Source: Streptomyces thinghirensis
GTDB lineage: Bacteria; Actinomycetota; Actinomycetia; Streptomycetales; Streptomycetaceae
Reading direction: 5' to 3'
Assembly (NCBI GenBank): GCA_021502835.1
Contig: JAKFGP010000044.1
Span: forward strand, 1-64,000
Length of the DNA: 64,000 bases
In this document: positions 54,891 through 64,000 of the stretch, piece after piece
How positions within the stretch are numbered: the first letter of the stretch is position 1
Layout: each line of letters starts with the position of its first letter
The notes under the pieces: generated by a model
The model's database searches: none
What the model was told of the DNA's origin: nothing
Seen by the model: the letters and a program-made list of their open reading frames with translations, nothing else
Made by a program: the position numbers and the translations under genes

Positions 54891-55934
54891 TCAGATCGTC
54901 GCCGTGTCGATCACGAAGCGGTACCGCACGTCGCTCGCCAGGACCTCGCTCGTACGCCTCGTTGACCTCGGACGCGGCGATCAGCTCGATCTCGGCGCCG
55001 ATGCCGTGCTCGGCGCAGAAGTCCAGCATCTCCCTGGGTCTCCCGGATGCCGCCGATCATGGACCCGGCGAGGGTCTTGCCGCCGCCGAGCAGCGCGAAC
55101 AGGTTGAGGGAGACCGGCTCCTCGGGGGCACCGACGTTGGCCAGGGCGCCCTCCGTCTTCAGCAGCCCCAGGTAGGCGCCGAGGTCGAGCGGGGCGGAGC
55201 CGTCGAGACGGATCAGGTCGAAGGTGCCGGCCAGCTCCTCCGAAGGTGGCCGGGTCGCTGGTCGCGTAGTAGTGGTCGGCGCCCAGCTTCAGGCCGTCGT
55301 CCTTCTTGCGCAGGGACTGCGAGAGCACCGTCACCTCGGCGCCCAGGGCGTGCGCGAGCTTGACGGCCATGTGGCCGAGGCCGCCCATGCCGACGACGGC
55401 GACCTTCTTGCCGGGGCCGGCGTTCCAGCGCCGGGCGGGGAGTACGTGGTGATGCCGGCGCACAGCAGCGGCGCGGCCTCGTCCAGCGCGATGCCCTCGG
55501 GGATGCCGAGGACGAAGTTCTCGTCGACGACGACCTTCTCGGAGTAGCCGCCGTAGGTCGGCTCGCCGTCTCTTGCCGACGCCGTTGTAGGTCATCACGT
55601 TGCCGCCGGTGCGGTACTGCTCCAGGCCGGCCCGGCAGTTCTCGCACTCGCGGCAGGAGTCGACCATGCAGCCGACGCCCACCCGGTCGCCGACGGCGAA
55701 CTTGGTGACGCCGGGGCCCACCTCGGAGACGATGCCCGCGATCTCGTGGCCGGGGACCATCGGGAAGATGGCCTCGCCCCAGCCCTCGCGGACCTGGTGG
55801 ATGTCGGAGTGGCAGATGCCGGCGAACTTGATGTCGATCAGGACGTCGTGCTCGCGCACCTCGCGCCGCTCGATGGTGGTCCGCTCCAGCGGAGCCTTGG
55901 CGGCGGGTGCGGCGTATGCGGCGACAGTGGTCAT
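54891..55934 (-). CDS. Zinc-dependent NAD(P) alcohol dehydrogenase (cinnamyl-alcohol dehydrogenase type)
   Basis: About 347 residues, MDR family. Catalytic Zn: [16 protein letters not shown] and [10 protein letters not shown]. Structural Zn: [24 protein letters not shown], with the fourth residue here reading YR. Cofactor: [29 protein letters not shown]-terminal [18 protein letters not shown] and [17 protein letters not shown]. Belongs to the YahK/CAD-like group. ATG 55934. Frame changes near 55570, 55435, 55245, 55035 and 54945. It is divergent from the XRE regulator. Confidence 0.9.
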
Positions 55935-56026
55935 GCCGGGTTCTCCGGGTTCCTCGTTACTGATCTTCTTCGGGATGCCTCCAGCCTGCCGCCCCGGCGG
56001 GCATCCACCCAGACCACGGCTTTGCC

Positions 56027-56091
56027 TACGACCAGCGTGCGTACCACTGACGGGGACAGGCTCACGGGCGTACGACCGGGAATACGACCGG
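56027..56091. promoter_or_regulatory. TACGACC repeats between ADH and XRE regulator
   Basis: TACGACC occurs at 56027, 56071 and 56083; the last two are within a tandem TACGACCGG(G/C)AA unit with 12-bp period, ending 15 bp before the regulator ATG. Likely operator for the adjacent MmyB-like regulator; inferred from position. Confidence 0.5.
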
Positions 56092-56105
56092 CAATACTGG
56101 AGGGC

Positions 56106-56983
56106 ATGGATGGACAGCTGGACCGGCGTGCCGAACTGAGCGAGTTCCTGCGCACCCGGCGCGCCCGGCTGAAGCCGGAGGACGTCGGGCTGCCGTCGTA
56201 CAGGGCGGCACCGCCGGGGTGCCGGGGCTGCGGCGGGAGGAGCTGGCGCAGCTGGCCGGGGTGTCCGTGGCGTACTACACGCGCTTGGAGCAGGGCAACG
56301 GACGGAACGTGTCGGCGGAGGTCCTCGACGCGATCGCCCGCGCGCTCAGGCTGTCCGACGCCGAGCAGGCGCACCTGACGCACCTGGCGAAACCGCAGCA
56401 GCAGCGCAGGCGGGCGGCGGCGTCACGGGCGCAGCAGCCGGTACGGGTGGCGCTGCTCCAGCTGCTGGAGTCGATCGACACGGTCCCGGCGTACGTGACC
56501 GGACGGCGGTCGGAGATCCTCGCCTGGAACCGGATGGCGGCGGCCCTCTTCGGCGACTGGGGCAAGCTGCCCGCCCAGGAGCGGAACTGGGCGCGGCTGG
56601 TCTTCCTGAACCCGGACTACCGCGATCTGTTCGTGGACTGGGACCAGAAGGCGCACGACATGGTCAGCTTCCTGCGCATGGACGCGGGCCGGCACCCGGA
56701 CGACCCGCGGCTGTCCGCCCTGGTCGGCGAGCTGTCCGTGAAGAGCGAGGAGTTCCGGCGCCTGTGGGCCACGCACGACGTCAAGGAGAAGTCCTACGGC
56801 GTCAAGCGGATGCGGCACCCGCTGGTGGGTGAGATGACCCTGTCCTTCGAGACGTTCCGCCTGGTCGACGACGACGAGCAGGCGTTCATCACGTACCACG
56901 CCGAGCCGGGCTCACCGTCGGCGGAGGCGCTGCGGCTGCTGGCGAGCTGGGGCACGGACGCGGCGGCTTCGCTGCGGACGTGA
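56106..56983 (+). CDS. XRE family regulator with MmyB-like ligand-binding domain
   Basis: About 292 residues. N-terminal HTH_31 ([74 protein letters not shown]). The MmyB-like PAS-type domain follows ([66 protein letters not shown]). One frame change near 56205. This group often sits beside short-chain or zinc dehydrogenases in Streptomyces, as here, and probably controls the divergent ADH gene; MmyB domains bind fatty-acid-like ligands in known cases. Confidence 0.9.
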
Positions 56984-57015
56984 CCTGGCCGGGGCCGCCG
57001 GGCTCCGGCCAGGTC
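56982..57015. terminator. Bidirectional terminator
   Basis: GACCTGGCCGG (56982-56992) and CCGGCCAGGTC (57005-57015) form a perfect 11-bp stem with a 12-nt loop, starting at the XRE stop codon and facing the convergent subtilase gene. Confidence 0.75.
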
Positions 57016-57052
57016 GTTCGCGTGGCGCGGCCTGCTTACGGCAGTCCGCGGT

Positions 57053-60000
57053 CTACTTGCCGTGGTACGCGTCGTAGATCGTGATCACCGACTCGTTCTT
57101 CTTCTTGTCGACGATCTCGGCGCGGAAGGAGAGGGACTTCACCTTCGCCGGGTTCTTGACGCTGATCTTGCCCTTCTTCACGGTGACCTTCTTCCACGTC
57201 TTGCCGTGGTCGTACGACACGTGCACCGTGAGGGACTTGAGGTTGCGGCCGGCGGCCGCGCCCTCGACGGTGACCGGAACGGTGACCGTCCTGCCGGCCG
57301 TGACCTTGCTGTCCAGGCCGGTGGCCGCGGCAAAGCGGGCGGTGGAGGCGGGCAGTTCGGTGCGGTCGGCCGTCTTCTTTGGAGCGGAACGTCCAGCTCG
57401 CGTCGATGCGGCTGGAGGCCGCGGCGACCTTGGCGGAACGCTTGACCGACGTCGTCAGCCGGTACCGGGCGTCACCGGAGGGGGACCTTGAACTCGCCCT
57501 CGCCGAACAGCGGGTCCTTGTGGGAGCCGACCTTGGTGCCGTTGCGGTAGAGCGTGGTGGCGACCGAGGTGAAGGCCGAGGAGCCGGCGTGGCCCTTGCC
57601 GTCGGCGAACAGCGGGACCGTGCCGGTGATGGTGTCGCCGTCGCGGTGGAGGCCGAAGTCGGCGTTGAGGCGCGGGCCGAAGACGGCGGTGTTGAAGGTC
57701 GCCGAGTAGCTCTTGCCCGCCTTGTAGCGCTGCGGGGCGCCGAGGACATAGCCCGCCTCGACGACCGGGAAGCCGTCGGCGTCCCGGCCGCCGTACTGCT
57801 CGAAGCCGAGCTCCCACGTCACGCCGTTCGCGGTGGACAGGTGCAGGGTGCGGGTGCCGGGCAGGGGCTGCTCGATGCCGATCGAGGAGCCGCCGACGCC
57901 GCCGGGCAGCCAGCCGGTCGCGGAGACGGCGCCCTTCTTGCCGCTCGCGGAGGCGCCGAGGCCGGCCTTGAGGGTGGCCAGTTCGCCCCGCCTTGTAGTG
58001 CCGGGTGTAGCCGGTGGCGAGCTGCTCGACCGGGCCGCCGGCGACGGTGTCGTACTGCTCCTTGGCGCCCTTGGTCCAGTGGCCGTCCCACTGCTGGCTG
58101 AGCGAGCCGTCGGTGATCCGCGGGCCGAGGTGCTTGGTACGCAGGCCCTTGTAGGAGTCCAGCCACCAGCCGTAGCTGTAGCTGTTGCCGCCCGCCTCCA
58201 CCGTGAAGTCCGCGGAGGCGAACTCGGGCTTCGCGGCCTTGTCCGGCACGGTGATGTCCACCGGCTTCGCGGTGCGCGCGTCGAGGGTGACGGTGGTCTT
58301 CTTCGTGACGTTCAGCTTCGGCTGCGCGATCCAGTCGGCGCCCTTCCACTTCTCCGGGTCGTCGCTCACGCGGATCGAGGAGTTGAGGATGTAGGCGCCC
58401 CTGGGCACCCGCACGGTGACGGTGCCGTCGGCCTCGTACGGTGTGAACCAGGTGTCCGTGGCGAGGCCGGAGACGCCGGTCAGGTCGGTCTCGTAGTTCG
58501 CGGTGGGCCTGCCGTCGCGGCCGAGGGCCTTCAGCGTGACGTCGTACGACTCCACCTCGCGCTCCCACGGCGGCGGCCGTGCGGACGGTCTGCCCGCCGC
58601 CGGTCGCCGTGACGTACGCCGAGTAGGCGCCGTCCACCGTGCCGCCGAGCCTGGTGTCGGCGGTGAGGGCCACGGTGGCCTTGCCGCCCGCCGGGACGGT
58701 GACCGAGCCGGCGCCCAGCTTGAAGAAACCGGCGGGGGCCGCCTTGCCCTTGGGATCGGTGGCGGTCGATGTCAGCTTCAGCGTGACGGCCTTGGTGCCG
58801 AGGTTGCGGTAGGTCAGCTGCTTGGTGACCGGCTTGTCGTCGGCGTGCGGCCACTGCTGGGTGCCGAAGGTGGTCGACACGGGGTCGGCGATCACGGTCT
58901 GCTTGACCGCCTTGTCGACCTGGACGCGGCCCGAACCCTGCTGGAAGGGCGTGTACTTGCCGCCCTTCGCCGATCCCGTCAGCGCGCCCTTCAGCTCGGC
59001 GTACGTCCAGTCGGGGTGCTGCTGCTTGAGCAGGGCCGCGGCGCCCGCGACGTGCGGGGTCGCCATCGACGTACCGGAGATGGTGACGTATCCGGCGGGC
59101 TTCTCGCCCTCCTCGCGGGCGATGAGGCTGCCCTTGGCGGAGGCGGCGGTGATGTCGACGCCGGGTGCGGTCACGTCGGGCTTGACGGCGCCGTCGAGGC
59201 CGGGGCCGGTGCTCGAGAAGGAGGCGAGCTTGTCCCCGTCGTCGACCGCGCCGACGGTCAGCGCGGCGGCGGCGCTGCCCGGGGAGCCGACGGTGCGGTC
59301 GCCGAGTTCGCCGTCGTTGCCGGCGGCGATGGCGAACAGGATGCCCTTCTCCTCGGAGAGCCTGTTGACCTCGGCTTCCAGCGGGTCGATCTCCGGGGTG
59401 TCGCCGCCTCCCAGGCTGAGGTTGATGACGTCGGCGCCCTGCGCGGCCGCCCACTCCATGCCGGCGAGGATGCCGGAGTCGTCACCGAAGCCCTCGTCGC
59501 TGAGGACCTTGCCGTTGAGCAGCTTGGCGCCGGGGGCCACGCCCTTGTACGTGGCGCCCGCCTTCGCGCCGGTGCCGGCGGCGATGGAGGCGACGTGGGT
59601 GCCGTGGCCGTACTTGTCGGTGGCGTCGGGTGAGACGGAGAAGTTCCTGGACGCGACGACCTGGTTCTTCAGGTCGGGGTGGGTGGTGTCGACGCCGGTG
59701 TCCAGTACGGCGATCTTGACGCCCTTCCCGTCGTAGCCGGCGGCCCATACCTTGGGGGCGCCGATCTGCGGGACGGACTTGTCGAGGCTGGCCGTGCGAA
59801 CGCCGTCGAGCCAGACGCGCGCGATGCCGGAGGCGGTCTTCTCGCCGTCGGTCACCGCGTCCCACAGCTCGGGCGCGTTCTCGTGCGGGGTCTGTACGGC
59901 GTCGGCGTTCAGGGCGGTGAGGGCGCGGCGGAGGGTGCCCGCGTCGCGGACGTCGGCCTTGGTGGCCCGCGCGCTGCCCCGGTAGCCGACGATGACCTTC

Positions 60001-60434
60001 AGGCCGTTCTTCTGGGCCTTGCGAGTGGTGGCCTTGTTCAGCTCGGTGATGTCGAAGAGGCGCTGGTCCAGTCTGCCGGTGGCGACCAGGCGGGCGGCGT
60101 CGGCCGGGACGACGAGGGTGTGCCCGCCAACCCTGCGGATCTGGACGGGTATGTGCTCGCGGCCCTCGGCCCGCTCCAGGCCGACGACGCGGCCCTTGGC
60201 GTCGACGGCGACCCGGTCGCCGGTGATCAGCGTGACGCGGTGCCTGGCCGTGCCGGAGGCGGCCCGCGCGGCACCGTCCCGCGCGGTCTCGGCCCGCGCC
60301 GAGGCGGCCGTGCGGTCCGCGTCCGTCGTCCGTGCCCCGTCCGCCGCTGCCGGGCTGGTCATGCCCGCCGCGAGGGCCACGGCCGCCGCCGTGGCGACGG
60401 TGGCCGCGCCGGCCTTCTTCACTTGTCTACGCAA
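57053..60434 (-). CDS. Secreted S8 family serine peptidase (subtilase)
   Basis: About 1,125 residues. Signal peptide at 1-31, then a propeptide-like region. The catalytic triad is Asp245 (IAVLDTGVDTTHPD), His277 (YGHGTHVAS) and Ser456 (ISGTSMATPHVAG), with oxyanion Asn373 (AAGND). Beyond the protease domain are about 550 residues of Ig-like and beta-rich modules (TFGTQQWPHADDKPVTKQLTYRNLG; LHLSTANGVTWELGFEQYG; NLKSLTVHVSYDHGKTWKKVTV). TTG start at 60434 with AAGGGGA just upstream; a GTG lies four codons in. Frame changes near 58567, 57990, 57480 and 57380. Extracellular proteolysis expected. Confidence 0.92.
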
Positions 60435-60767
60435 CGTTCCCCTTGCGGAAGTACCGGGAGAATTCCCCGTTCACCCGGCCGGGGGTGGTCCAGCACGCGT
60501 GTGCACCCCCGGAACTCGGAGTATGGCGAGGGGGGATCAGCCGCTCAAGAGCGCGTAGGGCGGTCGCGGGGACGGTCGGGAAACCGCCTGCCAACTGTTA
60601 CGTGATCGCCGTCCGGTGTTACGCGTCCGCGCGAACTTCGTTACGTGCCAGCGGGGTTGGGCGACGGAGACGTGCCAGTCGCGCTGGACGACGGACGCCC
60701 GCCGCCCCGGTGAGGGGCGGCGGGCGCCGGATGCAGCGAAGTCGCGGTGGGCGCGGTGTGTTCGGCG
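60435..60767. other. Spacer upstream of the subtilase gene
   Basis: About 330 bp between the subtilase start and the corrected stop of the L,D-transpeptidase gene, both on the minus strand. It should hold the subtilase promoter and the transpeptidase 3' end; no clear hairpin or conserved gene was seen. The uncorrected transpeptidase frame reads through it to 60619, which I attribute to a frameshift. Confidence 0.5.
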
Positions 60768-62031
60768 TCAGACCGCCGAACCCGCCTTCCCACTGGGCCC
60801 AGTCCATGTTCCAGCCGTTGAGGCCGTTGTCCGGGGCGATGGTCTTGTCGCCGGTGTTCTGGACGACGACCACGTCACCGATGATCGAGTTGTTGTAGAA
60901 CCACGCGCCCGGCGTGTTCGGGTCGTCGGCGCCCTGGGTGTCGGCGAGGCCGACGCAGCCGTGGCTGGTGTTGGCGCTGCCGAAGATGCCCTTGCTCCAG
61001 TAGTTGCCGTGGATGAAGGTGCCGGAGGTGCTCAGGCGCATGGCGTGGGGCACGTCCTTGATGTCGTACTCGCCCTTGCCGTCGTCGTCGGTGAAGCCGA
61101 CCGTCGAGCCGTCCATCCGGGTCTCCTTGAACTTCTCGGAGATCACCATCTGGCCTTCGTAGGTCTTGTTCTCGGGGGAGCCGGCGGAGATCGGGACCGT
61201 CTTGACGGTCTTGCCGTCCTGCGTGATCTTCATCTGCTTGGTCTTCGCGTCGACGTACGAGACCTGGTTGCGGCCGATCTTGAAGGTGACCGACTTCTGC
61301 TGGACGCCGTAGACGCCCTCGGCGCCCTCGACCCCGTCGAGCGCCAGCTTGAGGGTGACGGTCGACCCCTCCTGCCAGTAGTTCTCCGGGCGGCAGTCCA
61401 TCCGCTGGGTGCTGAACCAGTGGCAGGCGACCTCCTGGCCGCTGCTGGTGTTGACCGTGATGCCCTTCTGGACGGCGGCCTTGTCGGTGATCTCCTTGTC
61501 GAAGTTGATCGACACCGGCATACCGACGCCGACGGTCTTGCCGTCGTCCGGGGTGAAGGTGCCGATGAAGCTGTTCTTCTGGGAGACCGTGGTGAACGAC
61601 GCGTTCTCGTGGGCGGCGCGGCCCTCGGAGTCCTTCGCGGTCGCCGTCAGCTTGTAGGTGGTGGCCCGCTCCAACTGACCGCTGGGCTTCCAGCTGGTCT
61701 TGTCGGCGGATATTTCGCCGCTGACCTCGGTGCCGTCGGTGGCGGTCATCTTCACCTCGGTGAGCGTGCCCTTGCTCACGGTGACGCCGGCGGAGTTGTT
61801 GATGGAGGCGTTGTCCGAGTTGTCCTTGGGCGTGATCTTGATCTGGGCCTCGGACGACTTCTTGGCCGCCGCCTCGTCGGCCTCGGCCTGCGAGGTCCTG
61901 CCGTCCCCGCTCCCGGAGGTGTCGGCGTCGCTACTGGAACATGCCGAGAGCACCAGCACACCGCCGAGCAGTGCGGACGCGGCCGCCAGACCCTTGCGCC
62001 GCTTACCGTCCGTCATCACACGCTTCTCCAT
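60768..62031 (-). CDS. Lipoprotein L,D-transpeptidase with Ig-like domains
   Basis: About 420 residues. Lipobox LVLSAC with lipidated Cys31, then a Ser/Asp-rich linker. Two Ig-like domains follow (VTVSKGTLTEVKMTATDGTEVSGEIS; FIGTFTPDDGKTVGVGMPVSINFDKEI). The YkuD domain has NQVSYVDAKTKQMKITQDGKTVKTVPIS, HAMRLSTSGTFIHGNYWS and catalytic SANTSHGCVGL. Forms 3-3 cross-links in peptidoglycan, as Mycobacterium LdtMt2 does. ATG 62031 (MEKRVMTD); alternative 62016. The in-frame end reads WEGGFGGL, but a one-base correction gives WEAGSAV and a stop at 60768, the ending I expect from relatives. Confidence 0.9.
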
Positions 62032-62192
62032 CGTTGCCGAGTCCGGAAACCCCGAGATTCCCCCGTCAAGAACTTCAACGCTACGACCGGTTCGTCCCGT
62101 TCCACATCGCTCACGGGTGTGGGGCATACCACGTTTGCCGCGGAGGCGGCGGCGGCGCGGGGGTCGGCCGGTGCGCCCCTTGAGACGACGAA

Positions 62193-62220
62193 ACCCCGGA
62201 CGACGGTTGCCGCCCGGGGT
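62193..62220 (-). terminator. Hairpin downstream of the acidic protein gene
   Basis: ACCCCGG / CCGGGGT, 7-bp stem with a 14-nt loop; on the minus strand it is followed by TTTCG. It lies about 23 bp past the stop of the gene ending at 62243. Confidence 0.55.
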
Positions 62221-62242
62221 CACGTTTTTCCCCCACACTGCG

Positions 62243-62594
62243 TCAGCCGACCGTCATTTCATCGTCTTCCGGGTCGTTCTCGTCGCCATCTTCCTCGTCC
62301 AGGTCCCACTCGGGCGAATCGGGGTCGTAGTCGATCTGCTCGCTGCTCCAGGAGGCCTGTTGGAGCTCGACCCCGGGCACCGCGCTGACCAGGTCGAACG
62401 GGTCCACGAGGTGAGCCAGGGCCTCCGCGGTGTCCTCCGTCACAGCACGCTCGGCGTGCGCCCTTTCCGCGTCGGGCAGGTCGGCGTCCTCGGCGAGCGC
62501 CTGCAGCGCGGCCCCGGTGACGGCCTCGTCGTCGTCGACCTCGAGAACGAGCTCGACGCGAATCCGTACAAAACGTGATGTCTCTGGAGTACTC
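62243..62594 (-). CDS. Small acidic conserved hypothetical protein
   Basis: Intact, 116 residues. MSTPETSRFVRIRVELVLEVDDDEAVTGAALQALAEDADLPDAERAHAE, then a highly acidic C-terminus (YDPDSPEWDLDEEDGDENDPEDDEMTVG). No known motif. ATG at 62594. It is divergent from the LAxTG protein gene with a 111-bp spacer. Cytoplasmic; function unknown. Confidence 0.75.
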
Positions 62595-62705
62595 ATGCCC
62601 GGAGCGTAAGGCCGACCGCTCCCGTGACTTTCCTGTGACCCGCGACTTTCACTAACATCTGCCCACACGGCCAATTCGCCAGCGCCACAAGGGGATCGAT
62701 ATTCC

Positions 62706-63023
62706 GTGTCATCCGCTCGCCGACCGTTGCTGACCGCCGCCGCCGCAGGCGGCCTGCTGTGCGCCATGTGGTTCGTCCCGTCCGCCAACGCGACACCCGA
62801 CACACCGGTGCTCAAGTCCGCCTCCGCGAGCCCGTCTCCGCAGGTCACCGAGCAGGCCAGAGTCGCTTCCACGGGCACGGCGGCCACCGGTGAGGGCACG
62901 GCCCGCCTGGCCGACACCGGCAGCTTCGACAGCACGCCGTACGTCGTCGGCGGCGCCCTCTGCCTCGGCCTCGGCGCCGGGTTCGTCGGGTATTCGGTGC
63001 GCCGGGAACGCCTCGATTTTTGA
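62706..63023 (+). CDS. Small cell-wall-anchored protein with LAxTG-type sortase signal
   Basis: Intact, 105 residues from GTG 62706 (AAGGGG upstream). Signal peptide (RRPLLTAAAAGGLLCAMWFVPSANA), a short Ser/Thr/Pro-rich linker, then LADTG at residues 68-72. A TM helix (YVVGGALCLGLGAGFVGYSV) and a basic tail (RRERLDF) follow. This is the class E sortase signal typical of Streptomyces (LAxTG). The exposed part is only about 40 residues, so it may act as a small surface peptide or adaptor. Confidence 0.85.
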   Translation: MSSARRPLLTAAAAGGLLCAMWFVPSANATPDTPVLKSASASPSPQVTEQARVASTGTAATGEGTARLADTGSFDSTPYVVGGALCLGLGAGFVGYSVRRERLDF

Positions 63024-63090
63024 CAGCGCTTGACGTTCTTTTGGCTTTTTGACCGTTCGGGGGCGGCAGGTCCTTCGGAAACAGCGCAGC

Positions 63091-63117
63091 GGGGCCCCGT
63101 CCTCCCAACGGGGCCCC
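63091..63117. terminator. Bidirectional terminator before hutH
   Basis: GGGGCCCCGT / ACGGGGCCCC, perfect 10-bp stem with a 7-nt loop, between the convergent LAxTG gene and hutH. Confidence 0.8.
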
Positions 63118-63136
63118 TCCGACTTCACCGGCTCGG

Positions 63137-64000
63137 CTAGCGCAGCGGCCCGGTGACCGACTCCACGGCCGTGACCAGGTGCCCGGCGCGCACGAAGGCG
63201 TCCGCCGCGGCGAGATCGGGCGCCAGGAACCGGTCCGGTCCGGGACCATCGACACCGGCCGCCCGTACGGCGTCGATGACGGCCTGCGAGGCCGGGGCGG
63301 GGGTGAGTCCCTCGCGGAGCTGGATCGCGCGCGCGGCGGCGTACAGCTCGACGGCGATCACGCGGGTGAGGTTGTCGACGGCCGTGCGCAGCTTGCGCGC
63401 CGCCGACCAGCCCATGGAGACGTGGTCCTCCTGCATCGCGGAGGACGGGATCGAGTCCGCCGAGGCCGGTACGGCGAGCCGCTTCAGCTCGCTGACCAGG
63501 GCGGCCTGCGTGTACTGGGCGATCATCAGACCGGAGTCGACACCGGCGTCGTCGGCGAGGAACGGCGGCAGGCCGTGGCTGCGGTTCTTGTCCAGGAGCC
63601 GGTCGGTGCGCCGCTCGGCGATGGAGCCGAGGTCGGCGACGGCGACGGCGAGGAAGTCGAGGACGTAGGCGACCGGGGCGCCGTGGAAGTTGCCGTTGGA
63701 CTCCACGCGGCCGTCGGGCAGGACGACCGGGTTGTCCACGGCCGCGGCCAGCTCGCGCTCGGCGACGAGCGCAGCGTGGGCCATCGTGTCGCGTCCGGCA
63801 CCGGCGACCTGCGGGGCGCAGCGCACCGAGTAGGCGTCCTGGACGCGAGGGGCGTCGTCCTGGTGGTGGCCGGTCAGGCCGGAGCCCTTGAGCACGGCGG
63901 CCATGTTGGCGGCGCTGGCGGCCTGCCCGGGGTGCGGGCGGATGGCGTGCAGCTCAGGAGCGAGCACCCGGTCGGTGCCGAGCAGGGCCTCCATCGTCAG
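63137..64000 (-). CDS. hutH: Histidine ammonia-lyase, C-terminal part (cut by window end)
   Basis: C-terminal 288 codons; the start and the MIO-forming Ala-Ser-Gly lie beyond base 64000. Family residues present: LHAIRPHPGQAASAANM, QDAYSVRCAPQVAGAGRDTMAHA, ELAAAVDNPVVLPDGRVESNGNFHGAPVAYVLDF, IAERRTDRLLD and SSAMQEDHVSMGWSAARKLRTAVDNLTRVIAVELYAAA. Converts L-histidine to trans-urocanate + NH3, the first step of histidine use. Intact in the visible portion. Confidence 0.95.
   Translation of the reverse strand: MTMEALLGTDRVLAPELHAIRPHPGQAASAANMAAVLKGSGLTGHHQDDAPRVQDAYSVRCAPQVAGAGRDTMAHAALVAERELAAAVDNPVVLPDGRVESNGNFHGAPVAYVLDFLAVAVADLGSIAERRTDRLLDKNRSHGLPPFLADDAGVDSGLMIAQYTQAALVSELKRLAVPASADSIPSSAMQEDHVSMGWSAARKLRTAVDNLTRVIAVELYAAARAIQLREGLTPAPASQAVIDAVRAAGVDGPGPDRFLAPDLAAADAFVRAGHLVTAVESVTGPLR

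Noticed and set aside
60616..62388. 590-codon open frame on the plus strand
   Set aside because: Mirror of the L,D-transpeptidase gene; no coherent fold, and the minus strand carries the YkuD and lipobox motifs.

Overview
The window looks like a chromosomal core segment of a Streptomyces-type actinomycete. It is very GC-rich with strong G/C third-position bias and uses many GTG starts. It carries a mycothiol-conjugate amidase, a GTP-type PEP carboxykinase, an actinobacterial KorAB pair, a GreA, a sortase substrate with an LAxTG-type signal, and families common in Streptomyces (a SCO6745-like HTH protein, DUF4307, DUF4291, a MmyB-like XRE regulator). No rRNA, tRNA, phage, CRISPR array or intact insertion sequence was found.

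Most conserved genes are interrupted by one or more single-base frameshifts, often at G or C runs. This includes housekeeping genes (korA, ilvA, metB, greA, pck), and the protein homology continues uninterrupted in a neighbouring frame. I read this as uncorrected sequencing or assembly error, not gene decay. I annotate each such locus as one gene from first to last recognisable codon and note the frame changes. Boundaries next to a frameshift are approximate.

Layout. 1-3.4 kb: korA (5' truncated by the window), korB and a SnoaL-like protein. 3.4-8.8 kb: an HTH protein, an alpha/beta hydrolase, a DsbA/FrnE-like protein, a terminator, a 42-codon ORF, an MFS exporter and an Nramp-related transporter. 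8.8-16.5 kb: a divergent locus built around a triple GCAACG operator candidate. On one side are a PfkB kinase, an IclR regulator, RidA and a GntP-family permease; on the other are a D-serine-dehydratase-like PLP enzyme and a D-aminoacylase. Together these suggest D-amino-acid or N-acyl-D-amino-acid catabolism. 16.6-23 kb: an alanine-type aminotransferase, pck, hemolysin III, a TetR regulator and a Mut7-C protein.

23-29.5 kb: a four-gene operon whose cistrons all overlap by 4 bp. It encodes a processive GT2 synthase, a GT39-like membrane glycosyltransferase, a GT2-GtrA fusion and a secreted copper radical oxidase with an Excalibur tail. This is the most interesting system here, and looks like a cell-surface glycan synthesis and oxidation module. 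29.7-36.9 kb: a DUF255 thioredoxin-fold protein, then xdhA-xdhB-xdhC preceded by a possible 25-codon leader. 37.2-40.4 kb: a STAND NTPase with TPRs. 40.6-47 kb: mca, DUF4307, greA, a DrrAB-type ABC transporter, ilvA and a MarR regulator. 47-51.7 kb: a sigma-like HTH protein coupled to a small membrane protein, metB, a hypothetical protein, msrA and DUF4291. 51.9-57 kb: TetR/aldo-keto reductase and ADH/XRE divergent pairs, each with operator-like repeats, and an NmrA-like protein. 57-64 kb: a secreted subtilase, a lipoprotein L,D-transpeptidase, an acidic protein, an LAxTG surface protein and the 3' part of hutH.
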